Of a stretch of DNA of 64,000 bases, positions 10,120 to 21,589 are shown piece by piece (the first letter of the stretch is position 1; each line of letters begins with the position of its first letter). The stretch is from Manihot esculenta. Taxonomy: Eukaryota > Streptophyta > Magnoliopsida > Malpighiales > Euphorbiaceae. A program made the translations under genes and the position numbers. Location of the stretch: contig NC_035178.2 of the NCBI RefSeq assembly GCF_001659605.2, forward strand, positions 1,481,091-1,545,090. Direction: 5' to 3'. The notes under the pieces were generated by a model that was not told the origin of the DNA, made no database searches, and saw nothing but the letters and a program-made list of their open reading frames with translations.

Positions 10120-13031
10120 TCAAGATGCTCTCTGCTTCTTTGTGCTCCTACTGAGTACGAAATCATCATCAGAATCTTCTTCAGAGCTTCCATCTCCAAT
10201 CTTGCGCTTCTTTGGCTGCTGCTTTTCAACCTTTGTTTCTGTTGTCTTCTTTTTAACTGATGGTGCTGGGGTTGATGGTGTCTTTTTCTTAACAACGGTC
10301 GCAGATTGGGTCTTCTTTGTTGAGGCAACTGCTTTGATCGGGGAACTCAGTTTCAGTTGATTCTTCTTCTGTTTCTTCTCATAAACTTTCTTTGCCTCTT
10401 CTTTGGAGAGCAAACCGGATTCCATCATCCTGAAATTACATGCAGAGGACTTCACCATCAAAACGCATTACAGTAAAGATTGCAAGAGAATATGTAGCCA
10501 CTGTAGAGGCAAAACATAGCAAGATGAACACATACGATCAATAATTATTTCAGTTGCTTCTAGGCTCTCAATGTTCTCACAAGATCACCATCAGTAAGAC
10601 TTTTCAAAAAGTATACCCTATCAATGAAATCAGAAAAATGCCATTTAAGAGGAGCATCAAATAAATGATCACGTTAGCATTGGCAGAAGCAAAATTCCAT
10701 CTGATGAATTTCAAGCAGGTTTTAAACTGCCTACACTGAATGAGTCCCAGAAAACTTGGACCAACAACCACCCCCCTCCCTCCCCCGCAACGCTTTTCCA
10801 CAAGTGCCTTTCTTTGGTGGTTCAACATGGGACAGATATGCGATCAACAGTCCAGAAAATCCTAAATATAAGGTATGCTTCTTCTACCGTGAGTAAAATT
10901 TTTGCCTACATTCCAGATACAGGTGCAAAAAGAAACAAAAGGAGATGCGTGTTGTAAAGTTTAAGATTATCTTACCCATACATCAACAATTGAACATACT
11001 ACAAAAAAGGTCCAACTTACTAGTGACCTACATCTCCCAAATACATTATTTTTCAGCAGAGAAACTAACCTTGCATTCTTAACACAAAGGTTGAGAAGGG
11101 AGTACTGGGTGACAAGATAATTGGCCACAAATTCATATTCTCCTAAATAAAGAGGTTCAATAACAAACTGCGTCCAAAATATACTACTTCAAATGCTCAA
11201 ACAGCAAAGGAAATTCCATAAGAGACAACAAGAATGTCTACAACACCATAGTGCATACCAACACTGAGAGTAGGACAATATTTTTAGCCAAAGATGCAAA
11301 CATGCAAGCAGTTATTGGCACACTATATGGCTCAAATTTGCAAGTTTCAAACACGAAGATTCCTCATCTCTCTACATCAACAACCAATTAAAGATGCGCC
11401 AAAACAAGGATGTGAAAACAGTAAGAGAACAGACAAAGATAAAAATAAAATAAAATAAAATAAAAAGGAAAAAGAAAAAAGCGCCCAATAAGACAGCAAT
11501 CCACATCACCAAATTACATCTTAAGAGATATTCCCCATATGCATCAAGATGTGATTGGTAATTGAACTTACACATCCATACACATTAGCTTCAATTTTGT
11601 AAGCAGAGATATAACATTCGTGCTAAAATTCCATTTAAGAGAGTTTAGAGTATCTAATAGGCAGCCCTTGCCCTTCCATTCTTCCTATATGTGAAGTGAA
11701 ACACTTGTGATTGTCATAGCATTCGCTCATGAAGAAAAGTGGCTCCATCTTTAACATTAAGAAGAAAACTTTATATAGTGAATTCCTAATCCCCAACATG
11801 ATCATAATTCCTCTACAAAGATGGTTTGATTAGTAGTCTTAAAATCATTTTCTTTGTTCCCTATATTAGAATCATTCTCTGTTAACAAACAGTCAAGAGT
11901 TTCACTGACACCTGGAAGCCAAAATTCCATTTCATTCATGAAGTTGCAAGCATAAACATGAATCAAATCCTAGTTACAGTAAACATAAAGTGAAGAGTAT
12001 CCCAAAAAGGTCTCCTTCAAGCATTCTTTTATTTTAATTTCTGAAAAGCAAAATTATAGTGGAAAGCAAAGAAATTAAACATGAAATAAGAGTACGACAA
12101 GGCTAAACAAACAAAATAACTAAGGCAAAACATGTCTCACCAGATTTGTGCCATTTCACTATTGGGAAGCTGCTGATAAAGCGACTCATAAAAAATCCTA
12201 AGTGGATCTCTCTGCAATCACATAATGCACCAAAAGCTCACTAAGAATATCAGATGAAGAAACACAATGACAAGATATATCTACAAACAAATACTACCTC
12301 CTCAGGAGGGTCTCGCTTCTGACCAGGCAATTCATAGACTTTCCTCTCCCTCTTTTTGCCATTTTGCTCTGTCACTGCAGATCCCTTCTTCTTCTCTTCC
12401 TCTTTCTTCTTCTTCTTCTTATTCAATTCCTTCAGTTCAAGTCAATCCATAAAACAAAATAAAACCACAGCCATCAATTAAAAAGGTAACCCTGTATTAT
12501 TCATTATTCAACTACAAAAGAGGAGAGGGGGTGGGGGGTGGGAAGACCCTCAACTAAACTTGCAACCTAATTATTTAGCATAGTTGAGCTAAATTCCTCT
12601 GTTTGAGGAGTCACAGTTTCAAAGGACTTAAAATTTCAACTTTCTCATTCACCTTTTCCTCAGAAACATAACAAAAAACAGAAAATTACTAAAAAGTGAT
12701 AAGAGAAGTATAAGACCTTCGGAGGAGAGTTCTTCTTGGAGATGGGTTTGTGATCATCATCATCATCTTCTTCCTTCTTGACTTTAGATGTCTTGGGGCG
12801 AGACCCTGAGGAGCTCTTGACCACAACGGATTTGTCAAAATCATCATCGTTGTCATCAACTTGGGGCTCCTCTTTCTTGACTTTGGAATCCTTGGGACGA
12901 GATTTGGTGGTTAAAGTACCAGCATTTGTAGGATTCTTCTTGCGGGCTTGAAGAATGGAACTCAAACTCTTCTCATCTGCTTCCGCTTTCTCTTCTTTCA
13001 ACTTCACGGCCTTTGAGTCCTCAGACGGCAT
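10120..13031 (-). CDS. Lys-rich acidic protein, nucleolin-like annotation in Arabidopsis
   Basis: Four exons on the minus strand: 13031-12717, 12429-12298, 12211-12141 and 10429-10120, giving 275 residues in frame. The third intron is long, about 1.7 kb. The N-terminal half is low-complexity: Lys-rich, with acidic runs (DDNDDDFD, EEDDDDDH) and repeated SRPK/SKVKKEE segments. The middle holds the only compact, conserved-looking part: KVYELPGQKRDPPEE, then RDPLRIFYESLYQQLPNSEMAQIWMMESGLLSKEEAKKVYEKK. The tail is again Lys/Ser/Thr-rich with SSEEDSDDDF. Composition suggests a nuclear or nucleolar protein. From memory it resembles Arabidopsis At1g19990, annotated only as nucleolin. It lacks RNA-recognition motifs, so that name should not be taken as function. 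Confidence 0.82.
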
Positions 13032-14101
13032 TCTCCTTTAGGAATTAGAATACAAGAAAATGATTAAAATCTAAGCGAGAACCTGATTTGTTTTTTTTTT
13101 TGGGCAAAGATAGAGATTAGAGAGCAATTCGAGTTTGTAAAACCCTTGCCACGGCGCTGGTTCTTCACTTCAAAAGAGAGGAAAAAAAAAAACGCTCCGT
13201 AGGGTTTCGAAATTGGAACGTTTCGCTATAATCTGTTAATACAATTCGCGCTTGGGGTGGGGTATGCCCCTGTAATCCAAAACGGTGCACTGCATTCACA
13301 AGGAAACGACTCCGTTTTCTCATATTTTTACACTGCAAGGCCAGCAAGAGATATGGAATGAAAAGGGGAGAATGAATATCCATTTTTCGCGCTTCTTTTA
13401 GGATTCGAAAGGGAGAATTGAGTGAACAATAATAGAAAAAAAGTTATTTTAATGATAAAGCTACAAATTATGTATTTTTATGTGTAAAAATACAATAGAA
13501 ACAAATAGGTAAAATATTCATTTTTCACCTCACATTCTTTCTAAAGTTGAGAGAAAATATTGGAGCCCCAATAAAAAAATAAATTCTTCTAATATTTATT
13601 TCATTCTCTTACCATGGCTTTCAACTTTATTGAATAAAACTATGGATGGACAAATTCAAATCTGATTTGAAATACTTTGCCTTTTCTTCCAAAGATAATT
13701 GCATCTAGAAAAAATACCTGATTACAACATGAGCCTAAATAACAACAAAGAGTTAATTCTTAATATTTCATACCCAAACACATTAAACTGAGCTTACCCA
13801 AGCCATAACAGACTTAGTTTTGGCTGATTACAAATAATTAGAAAAATGATTTTTTTGTAAAAAAAAAAATTACACCATTATAAGTTTTTACCAATAATTT
13901 TAATTTTGTAATATTGAAATCACTAAATATTAAATGCACTTGGTATGTAATCATTATCCTCACAAAATATATCAAATATCTGCATCTTTTACCAAATTGC
14001 TAGTCTAGTCTAAAATTCAAAGGACCAAAGCTTTCTATGTATCCATTTTCAGATTTTAATAAAAACAAGGCATCTCCAGTTCCGAGGACATAACCCAGAC
14101 T
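13032..14101. other. 5' region of the Lys-rich gene and AT-rich spacer
   Basis: The first 150-300 bp are leader and promoter of the minus-strand gene starting at 13031. The rest is AT-rich with no coding signal. It ends at the target duplication of the Gypsy-type element. Confidence 0.5.
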
Positions 14102-14106
14102 TTACG
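14102..14106. repeat. TTACG target-site duplication, left copy
   Basis: TTACG precedes the TG of the first LTR and recurs at 17942-17946 directly after the CA end of the second LTR. Five bp is the usual length for Gypsy integrases. Confidence 0.85.
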
Positions 14107-14587
14107 TGTAATACCCGGCTAGATTCAGACATCGGAATTCCTACCGTCCGGGGGAGTTCGAGGATGTCAGAGGTCTCTGGAAGGGTAAGAGAAAGTTTTC
14201 TAAAATATTTTCAAGTGTTTTAAAGGTTTAGCGTAGAAAAGGATTGAGTGTTGAAGAGATATGGCCAAGGAGGCATTTTGCCATGTTCGGCCCCCTAAGG
14301 TTAAGTTCGGCCGCCTAAAGTTCCCTAGTTTCGGCCCCCGAAGGTTATGTTCGGCCCCCGAAGGTTGCATAGTTTTGCATGCGATTCGGCAGCCGAACCT
14401 GAGGCGGTTGCTCATCTATAAGGGCACCGAGTGGCAGAAAAAGGAGGAGGTTTCTTCTCTCCTTCTGACCTAGGTGAGGTCTTGATCTCCTTAAAGTATT
14501 TTCATGGTTTTTCTTCAAATCTTTCACGGTTGTAATGAGTTTTACCCTTGTTTTGAAGAGTTGTGAGCTTTAAACAAGGTTTTGGAG
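14107..14587 (+). repeat. truncated 5' LTR
   Basis: Matches 16001-16481 base for base as far as I can compare by eye, at a constant offset of 1,894 bp. Similarity ends abruptly after TTTTGGAG. The missing 1.46 kb of LTR must have been lost with the adjacent interior, or this copy arose with a shortened LTR. Confidence 0.88.
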
Positions 14588-14629
14588 AGATTTGATGTCA
14601 GCCCAGTAGGCTCAACGGTACACAGGAAA

Positions 14630-14641
14630 GGGTATCAGAGG
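14630..14641 (+). promoter_or_regulatory. possible tRNA-Met primer binding site
   Basis: GGGTATCAGAGG resembles the TGGTATCAGAGC primer site used by many plant LTR elements. It lies about 40 bp after the point where LTR similarity stops, next to a GGTACA that could be a shortened LTR end. Confidence 0.45.
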
Positions 14642-14722
14642 GTTCTAACTCTTGTGAGCGCGTTTAGGAGTCAGATCAGGGAATCAGCCTCAGTGCCCGT
14701 TGCTAGCAAGTTCTAAATGTTT

Positions 14723-14945
14723 TTCCCAGACGAGCTGTCAGGTTTACCATCTGTCAGGGAGTCAGAGTGTGGAATAGAAGTGGTGTCTGGACGCGGAACC
14801 ATTTCTTTCCTTCTACCCTACAGAATGGCACCTGCAGAGAGAGCCTAGTCAGCATAGGATAGAGAAGCTTGGTAGAGAAAGGTTATATCCGACCTCGTAC
14901 CTCATCCTGGAATGTTCCAGTGTCAGTATGAGAAACGAAGGATGA
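14723..14945 (+). pseudogene. decayed Gypsy reverse-transcriptase start
   Basis: The frame from 14723 reads FPDELSGLPS, then GIEVV, then PYRMAPAE at 14839, matching the linker before the Gypsy reverse transcriptase (F.DEL.GLPP.RE.EF.I.L.PG..PI...PYRMAP.E). Past this point only scraps remain readable across frames (GYIRPRTSSW near 14885, equivalent to GFIRPS.SPW). Stops and frameshifts make it non-functional. Confidence 0.75.
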
Positions 14946-15986
14946 AACCTTGAAATTTTGTAACGACTGTGAGTAGTTGCACAAAAGCACTACCAGGACA
15001 GGTGTTTCCATGTAAAATGGATGAGCTATAGGACCAGCTAGTAGAAGCTAGTGGTTTTCTAGAAGAGATCTGAGAGTTGGGAAGTATATGTCGAAAGGTA
15101 GAAAACTGACATCTTGATCATAGTGAAGAGTCTAAACCCACAATAAGGGGTAAACCTGCTCAGCGACTCTGAGTATACCAGACAGTATCTACTGGGTGAG
15201 GCAACTGCGATGTGAGCTGCCCTCAGTCAGAAGTCGCTTATCAGTTGAGCCTATAGAAACAGCTAAGCTAGAGAGCTAGCGAGCTCTCTAGAGATAGTCC
15301 AGTGTAGGTAAAAAGGGATCAAAAGAGAAGAAGCCAGTAGAGTAAAGAAGAAGAAAAGCGGGCAAGGATCAGAGTGCGCAGCAAAATCGTAGAATAGTTT
15401 AGAGAAACAGAGAAGCATGCCCGTTATCTACGAAATGTTGTAGATTTTCAGAGAACATGGCATAGAGGTCAAGTTCTGTAAGCTGAGTGCAATTTCAGGG
15501 CATGTCTGTTTCATTGTGATGTGTCACACTATAACATCGAAAGTAAGTAGAGAGATAGAACGTAATAGCCAAGTCATCTAGTATTTCCGTAGAGTTATAA
15601 AGCCGAGAAGCATCAAAGAGAAGGAAAGATCCGTAGTCAGATGAAAGATTCAAGTCAGTTGTTGTGTACTGACAGAAGTGATAAGTAAAGAGAAGTAAAG
15701 GTGAGTATAACCAGAAGAGTGTGAATAAGCTGAGAAAAGGCAAAGAAAAGAAAAGTTAGTAGTCATATGAAAGAGTCAGGTCGTTTGTGTACAAGCAAGA
15801 GTGGTAAACCCTCAGTGTAGACACAGCTTAAGCAGTGAAGGGTCAGCAAAGTCAGACAGTATAACCAACCCGGGAGTTTTACTCCAGGGGTATTTGTGTC
15901 TCTTCGTAGAGACCGATGGTAGGCTGTCTTCTTGTTTCCCTGTATGTTTATTGTTATTGTTTTAACATTCGAGGACGAATGTTTTT

Positions 15987-15999
15987 AAAGGAGGGAAGA
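15987..15999 (+). promoter_or_regulatory. polypurine tract
   Basis: AAAGGAGGGAAGA immediately before the TG of the 3' LTR is the expected site of plus-strand priming. The preceding ATTCGAGGACGAATG matches the usual end of this Gypsy lineage's interior. Confidence 0.8.
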
Positions 16000-16000
16000 A

Positions 16001-17941
16001 TGTAATACCCGGCTAGATTCAGACATCGGAATTCCTACCGTCCGGGGGAGTTCGAGGATGTCAGAGGTCTCTGGAAGGGTAAGAGAAAGTTTTCTAAAAT
16101 ATTTTCAAGTGTTTTAAAGGTTTAGCGTAGAAAAGGATTGAGTGTTGAAGAGATATGGCCAAGGAGGCATTTTGCCATGTTCGGCCCCCTAAGGTTAAGT
16201 TCGGCCGCCTAAAGTTCCCTAGTTTCGGCCCCCGAAGGTTATGTTCGGCCCCCGAAGGTTGCATAGTTTTGCATGCGATTCGGCAGCCGAACCTGAGGCG
16301 GTTGCTCATCTATAAGGGCACCGAGTGGCAGAAAAAGGAGGAGGTTTCTTCTCTCCTTCTGACCTAGGTGAGGTCTTGATCTCCTTAAAGTATTTTCATG
16401 GTTTTTCTTCAAATCTTTCACGGTTGTAATGAGTTTTACCCTTGTTTTGAAGAGTTGTGAGCTTTAAACAAGGTTTTGGAGTTTGAAGCTTTTGAAGCTT
16501 GGTTTCTCCATATCTTTGAGTTTGGATCATCTCAGCCTTTGTTCTTCAAGAGGTAAGTGTTGATCCATGGTTCTTATGATGTTTTTATGAGTTTTGTAAA
16601 GGGAAAAGGGAGCTAGGCATGAGTTTGCATGAGATGTGCATCATAGGGTTTATGAATCCTTTATGTTTGCTGTGTGTCTTGTGAGCTTGTTTGTTGGAGT
16701 TTAAAGTTATGTGAAGCTCCCTTAGGCTTGTTGAAGTGTTTATGCATGTTTTAGAAGGGTTAAATGCATGTGTTGAGGTTTGAACAGGTGATGGAGGGAC
16801 TGACAGGCGTCCTTGTGCACGAAACTGAGTTCTGGCTAAACTCAGGTTCGGCCCCCGAAAGTCCAAGTTAGGCCGCCGAACATGCCTGACTTTCGTCTCT
16901 GGAGGAGACATTCGGCCGCCGAAAGTGCTGCCGAAGGTGCCCTGTCCAGCCTTCCTTTGCTTGTTTTGCATGCATGTTTTGTGATGTTTTAGAGGGTTTT
17001 TGGAGAGATGTTCATAGTTATGTTAGAGTATGTTTGGTACCTCATTTGAGTCCTCCATTGTAGGATTGGACCCGAGGAACCAAGGTGTTTAGCAGTAGTA
17101 GCTGTTTCAGAGGTAGAGGTAGCCCAGAGGTAGCCAAGTAGAGGCTACAGGTGAGTGGAACTAACTGTACTATTTTACATTCAGAAATGACACGAATCTA
17201 GCATGATCCATGCATCATAAAATGCCATGTTATGTATTAGGTTGTATTGCATTAGATTCCACGAATATGCTGCATTGCATAAGCTGATATTTGTGTGGAT
17301 GAATGTTGGATGATCCTTAGCCCTTGATAGAGCACAGATACAGAGTTGTGGCATGAGATAGCCATACCAGGTCGCCCCTGGTTAGTCCAGGTCGCTCCTG
17401 GTACTATGAGTGAGACAGCTGGGCTGTCAGATCAGAGCTCAGAGCAGTCCAGGTGAGGCCTAATCGCCCCTGGCACAGTTGGACATGTTATGATATGAGT
17501 TACTTCAGAGTAGTCCAGGTGAGGCCTCATCGCCCCTGGCACAGTTGGACATACTATTATGTATGTAGAGGGCTATGGTGACAAGTTCATCCTTGAGATG
17601 ATATGTTTGTGATGTGATGCATTTCATGAGAGCATGTAATGAATGAACTGTTTTTATTGTTCCTCCTCACTGGGCTCTAGAGCTCATCCCACTCCCTTGA
17701 CCCCAGTTTTGCAGGTTCTGAGAGAGCTAGGAGAAGTCAAAGTCAGCAAGAGTAGCAGTGGTTAAGCCTACAGAGTTTACAGGATTGTGAGTATTGTTTT
17801 ATATTATGAATGGGATTTATCAGGTACACAGAGAGTATAGTTGGCTGACTACGGGTCCCGGCGGCCTTAAGCCGATCTGGATCCTAGTGCCAGTGATGGT
17901 TCGGACCGTTACTGAGGGGTACCGGTTTCCGGGTCGTTACA
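16001..17941 (+). repeat. 3' LTR
   Basis: TG...CA ends, 1,941 bp. Contains clusters of TTCGGCC(G/C)CCGAA-type motifs at about 14,300-equivalent positions (16180-16290) and 16845-16935, and near 17360-17540 a short repeated segment (CCAGGTGAGGCCT...CGCCCCTGGCACAG) in two copies. The GGTCCCGGCGGCC segment near the end recurs in the solo LTR at about 31535, showing the two belong to one family. Confidence 0.88.
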
Positions 17942-17946
17942 TTACG
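17942..17946. repeat. TTACG target-site duplication, right copy
   Basis: TTACG directly after the 3' LTR end, matching 14102-14106. Confidence 0.85.
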
Positions 17947-18811
17947 ACACCTCAACCATCAATTCCCCCATTTAAATCCATTTCTTGCAGGAAAAAGGCC
18001 TAGAGAAGAACCAAGCACGACAAGCTGTCTGAGAGAATGTAAGAGAGATATGGGTTGGTTTTGGGCTGAGGAAAGGTCTCCAAGATGGAAGCAAGGGTTG
18101 GTGTTGTCTTGTTTGCCGTTTTCTTTATAATTTCCTCCCGCTTTTCCTTTCATTTTAATTCAACTTCGAAGGCCTCATGTAGCATACGATGAATAGCTTC
18201 AATTCAAGTTGTTTCTTTTGTTCTTGCCTATATATGCTTTGATACTCCTTGCGCAGTAGCTTCTATCCAAGTGTGTGAGCTTCACTTGTCCTGCTACGGA
18301 AGCACAGTATGGCAGAATTCGTCCAAGCTGGGACTTGCCCTGGGGCGTAGTAGCGTTGTCGGTGGTGCATTTGGTCACTGTTTCTTACCGATCATCTTTT
18401 CAGTTGGGGCGACATCCGATAGCATGGATATCTGATTAATGATGAGTTCTTCATATTCTTATGTACAAAACCTTTTTTTTTTTTTTTTTGGGTATCAAAC
18501 GAGTGTTAGCTATCGTCCTTTCTTGTAGGATTAAATTAGTTTTAATTCCTGATCACGCCTGGTGATCCTGTTAATTTCTGTACTCTGGCCTTAATGATCT
18601 GAAACTATCCTAAATATCTGGAACATTAGTCCTGATAATCCACAAAAGCCTCAAGATAAATTTCATATAAGATTAAATGAAAGAATACTTGCTACTGCTA
18701 CAAGGCAAATTACACACTTTACAACAAATGCAGGAAACTGATAATACAGAGCTACTAGAGAAACTCAATAAACAATTACAATTAGAAGAGGCTACCCCTG
18801 TTTTAACGTGA
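17947..18811. other. spacer between the Gypsy element and the coiled-coil gene
   Basis: Mixed-composition sequence with no convincing frame. A poly-T run lies at about 18473-18490. The right end (from about 18650) is probably the 3' UTR of the minus-strand gene. Confidence 0.4.
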
Positions 18812-20715
18812 TTAAAAAGGGATGCAGTAGGGTAATGAGACTGGAGTAGATGAAGTCTTCAACTTGGGAAATTTGAAAGAAGAGGAGAATAATTTTGGAG
18901 TCTCTAGAATGGTAACAGTTTCATCATCCCCTTTTCTCTTCAAGCTTCTGCTACCCTAATCACAAGAAAGAGGCAAAGTACAGTAAGCATCCAGATCAAG
19001 GGATAATATACACGTATTAAAGTTCTTGAAATTCATGCATATATACCTTGGACAAATCAAAATGACAATATACACGTATCAAACTCTTAGATATTTCAAA
19101 TTTAGCAATCTTCCCCCTTTTTTATGCTTTGATGGCCCAGATTATAATACAACGAAATTAAAACACTAATCCTCACTATTTCAGCCATGCAAATTTAGTG
19201 AAATTTAAACCTTCATATTTTTAATTATCAAGTACCTTCACAGCACCGTTCAAGGAATGAACAGCTTTTTCAGAAGATTCTTTCTTCACAACAATACTAC
19301 TTCCTTTCCTGCCACTGCTTTTGACTCTCTGACTGGAAGCTTTCGATCCTGTGCTGCCATTTTTTGGTGCAGGTGTAACTAAGGCACTTGTGGACTTTCT
19401 CAACGATTCCAACTCATGGGAAAGTAGCGGAATTTCTTCCTTCAATTTATTTCTTTCTTCCTCCACCTCAGCCAATTTAACTTTCAATTTTTCAATCATT
19501 TCATCCTTCTCACTGTTAGAAGAGTGAAGCAGCTCCACACTGTCAAGAACTTTTGCAATCTTCTCATTTGCCTTGTCAATCTCAGCTTGCTTACTCTTCA
19601 ATTTATCATTGAGATTGGTCTCTAAAACATTATACTGATGCCATACAAAGCTTTTCTCTTTCAATAATGCAGATATCTCAGAATGCTTTTCAGAAGCAAG
19701 CTTCTCATATTCAAAGTTTATCCTTTTTACTTCATCATGCAACCTTTTAGAACCAGCAGATTTTAAATCATCATGCCTATCTCCTTGTTTTCCATAGTCA
19801 GTTTCCTTGGAATTTTTCTGAGAAGTTAGAAAAATGAAAATCTCATAATTACTTCTAGAAAAAAAAAAAATGAATGCCACAAAATGTAACGAAAGGTACT
19901 TCGAGGATACGAGAGAGGTAGTCAAAACATGCTCTGAAATCAGCCAATTCATCCTCTGTTTGCTCTGCAATTTTGGAAAAGTGAAGCATTGCAGAATGTC
20001 AACAACTAATTCAATATCACATATCCTTCCCACATTCAAGGCCAGTCCAAAACCCCCCTTTTTTTGTGTGCTGCTTCTCAGCCCTCTTTTTTACTGAATC
20101 AACGTAAAAATTGCCTTTTTTTTTTGGAAAACATTGCCTAGCGTTTAATGCATGATAAAACATGGAAAAGACAAACTCAAAACTCCCAAATCACGTAAAG
20201 TCACTAAGACACACACACACACACTCTCTGAGTTTGATTAACACCATCAAATAAACATCCGATATTAAGTATTTATTTGGGGGAAAACGCTGACCTAATT
20301 TCAATTTATAAAGAGAAGCCTCTTTGTGCTTGAGTCCAATCATCAAATCAGATTTCGCAGCCTCAAGCAAGCAAGTCATGTCTTTCTCTACCAAAGCCTC
20401 CTTCATCTATAAAAATAAATAATAAATAAAAACATAAAACGACATATCCCTCAAAAATCCCAAATACAAATACTAAAACCAAAACCCTAATTTAGAAAGC
20501 AACAAAAATTTTCATGAAAAAATTGAGCTTACCTGAGTGATATAATCTTCGAAGAGACGAATTTCGGAGAGAAATTGCTCATTTTGTAACTTGATGCGAT
20601 CTTCAAGGAATTTTCTTTCTCGAACGAGAGTTTTAAGCTGTTCTTGCTGGTCCTTGAGCAATTTTATCAAGCTGTCAAATAAGTTATCAACTTGAGAGCG
20701 TTTTGTAGTAACCAT
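18812..20715 (-). CDS. cytomatrix-like coiled-coil protein
   Basis: Five exons on the minus strand: 20715-20533, 20406-20295, 19964-19900, 19817-19236 and 18955-18812, giving 361 residues in frame. A read-through stop lies 15 bases past the fourth donor, so exon 4 can look terminal, but AAG/GTACTT is a good donor and the next exon stays open for 47 codons with sensible composition. Nearly all of residues 1-260 is heptad-patterned and rich in E, K, L and Q (for example FDSLIKLLKDQQEQLKTLV, EKLKVKLAEVEEERNKLKEE), so a long coiled coil is expected. The C-terminal 100 residues are Ser/Lys-rich and basic. From memory it corresponds to Arabidopsis At1g19980, annotated cytomatrix-like. Molecular role unknown; a scaffold is inference. 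Confidence 0.85.
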
Positions 20716-21589
20716 TAGAACCTTATCAAAAAAAGAAAGCAGATGAAGAAGAAAAAAGGTGTGGAGATCGGAGACTAGGGCTTTCAGCGTGCAGAGCGAG
20801 ATATGACCGTTGTAAGTGGTGACCGGCAGGGTAGTGGGGTTTCAAACGGTCGATTTTGCGCGTACTTGAAAATAAAAATCATTTGAAACAACAAAAGCTG
20901 GGCTGCCTCATGAGACTCCTTTCTTTGCAATAAAGTTTTGGGCTTAAGTCACTCAATGGGCTTTCTCCAAAAGAATAATAGAGTTAGTACTTGATTTTCA
21001 CAAATTAAAATATCAGTAAAACAGTTAAACTCTTATTTATAGTTGTCAATTTATTCTATTCTTTGATATTTTATTTATTACATAAAATTTTACATCATAA
21101 TTAATAAATAAAAAAACACTTAAATTATAACAAGGCATTAAATTAGCTAAAATAATATTTATTTTTAAAATCATTTTAGCAGCAATAATTATGTCCTTAT
21201 TTATCTACTACTGTAAATATAAAATAATTAAAAGAAAAAGAAGATTTGATTGAAAGCGGATAATACTGCAAAATTCAAAGTGGGCTAAGGGCACAGTCCT
21301 ACACAAACAATGGTGGTTGAACAGCCTTAACCATTTATGAGACAGCCCAACTCCTCCCAACTACACGTGTTCCTAACATTGCTTTATCGGAGAACCAAAA
21401 AATTACAAAGTCTTGTAATCTTCAAGTTCCCATCTTTCTGCCGTGTACCTCCTCCGTAACGGATCTAAATACGAGATAATCAAGACTCGAGGTCCTTCGA
21501 TTCTCCCCAACTCGCCTCACCAGAGTATTCCCGTCACTGGATTCTGCAAGTCGGTGCTCTCCTACTAGATAGAGATAAGTGCTCATAAG
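20716..21589. promoter_or_regulatory. divergent intergenic region between two ATGs
   Basis: The 874 bp between the ATG at 20715 (minus) and the ATG at 21590 (plus) must hold the promoters of both genes. The centre is AT-rich. A GC-richer block at about 21420-21590 directly precedes the receptor gene and is probably its leader. No specific box was identified with confidence. Confidence 0.5.

Larger units (their letters stand above)
14107..17941 (+). mobile_element. internally deleted Gypsy-type LTR retrotransposon
   Basis: Starts TGTAATACCCGGCTAG and ends GGTCGTTACA, framed by TTACG on both sides. The 3' LTR is 16001-17941 (1,941 bp). The 5' LTR is represented only by its first 481 bp (14107-14587). 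The interior (14588-16000) has a primer-site-like GGTATCAGAG at 14631-14640, a decayed reverse-transcriptase start at 14723, a long stretch with stops in every frame, and a polypurine tract AAAGGAGGGAAGA just before the 3' LTR. The gag, protease and most pol domains are absent or unreadable, so it is non-autonomous. Confidence 0.88.

Noticed and set aside
14200..16421. Identical small ORFs at 14200-14527 and 16094-16421
   Set aside because: They are the two copies of the LTR, not a duplicated gene.
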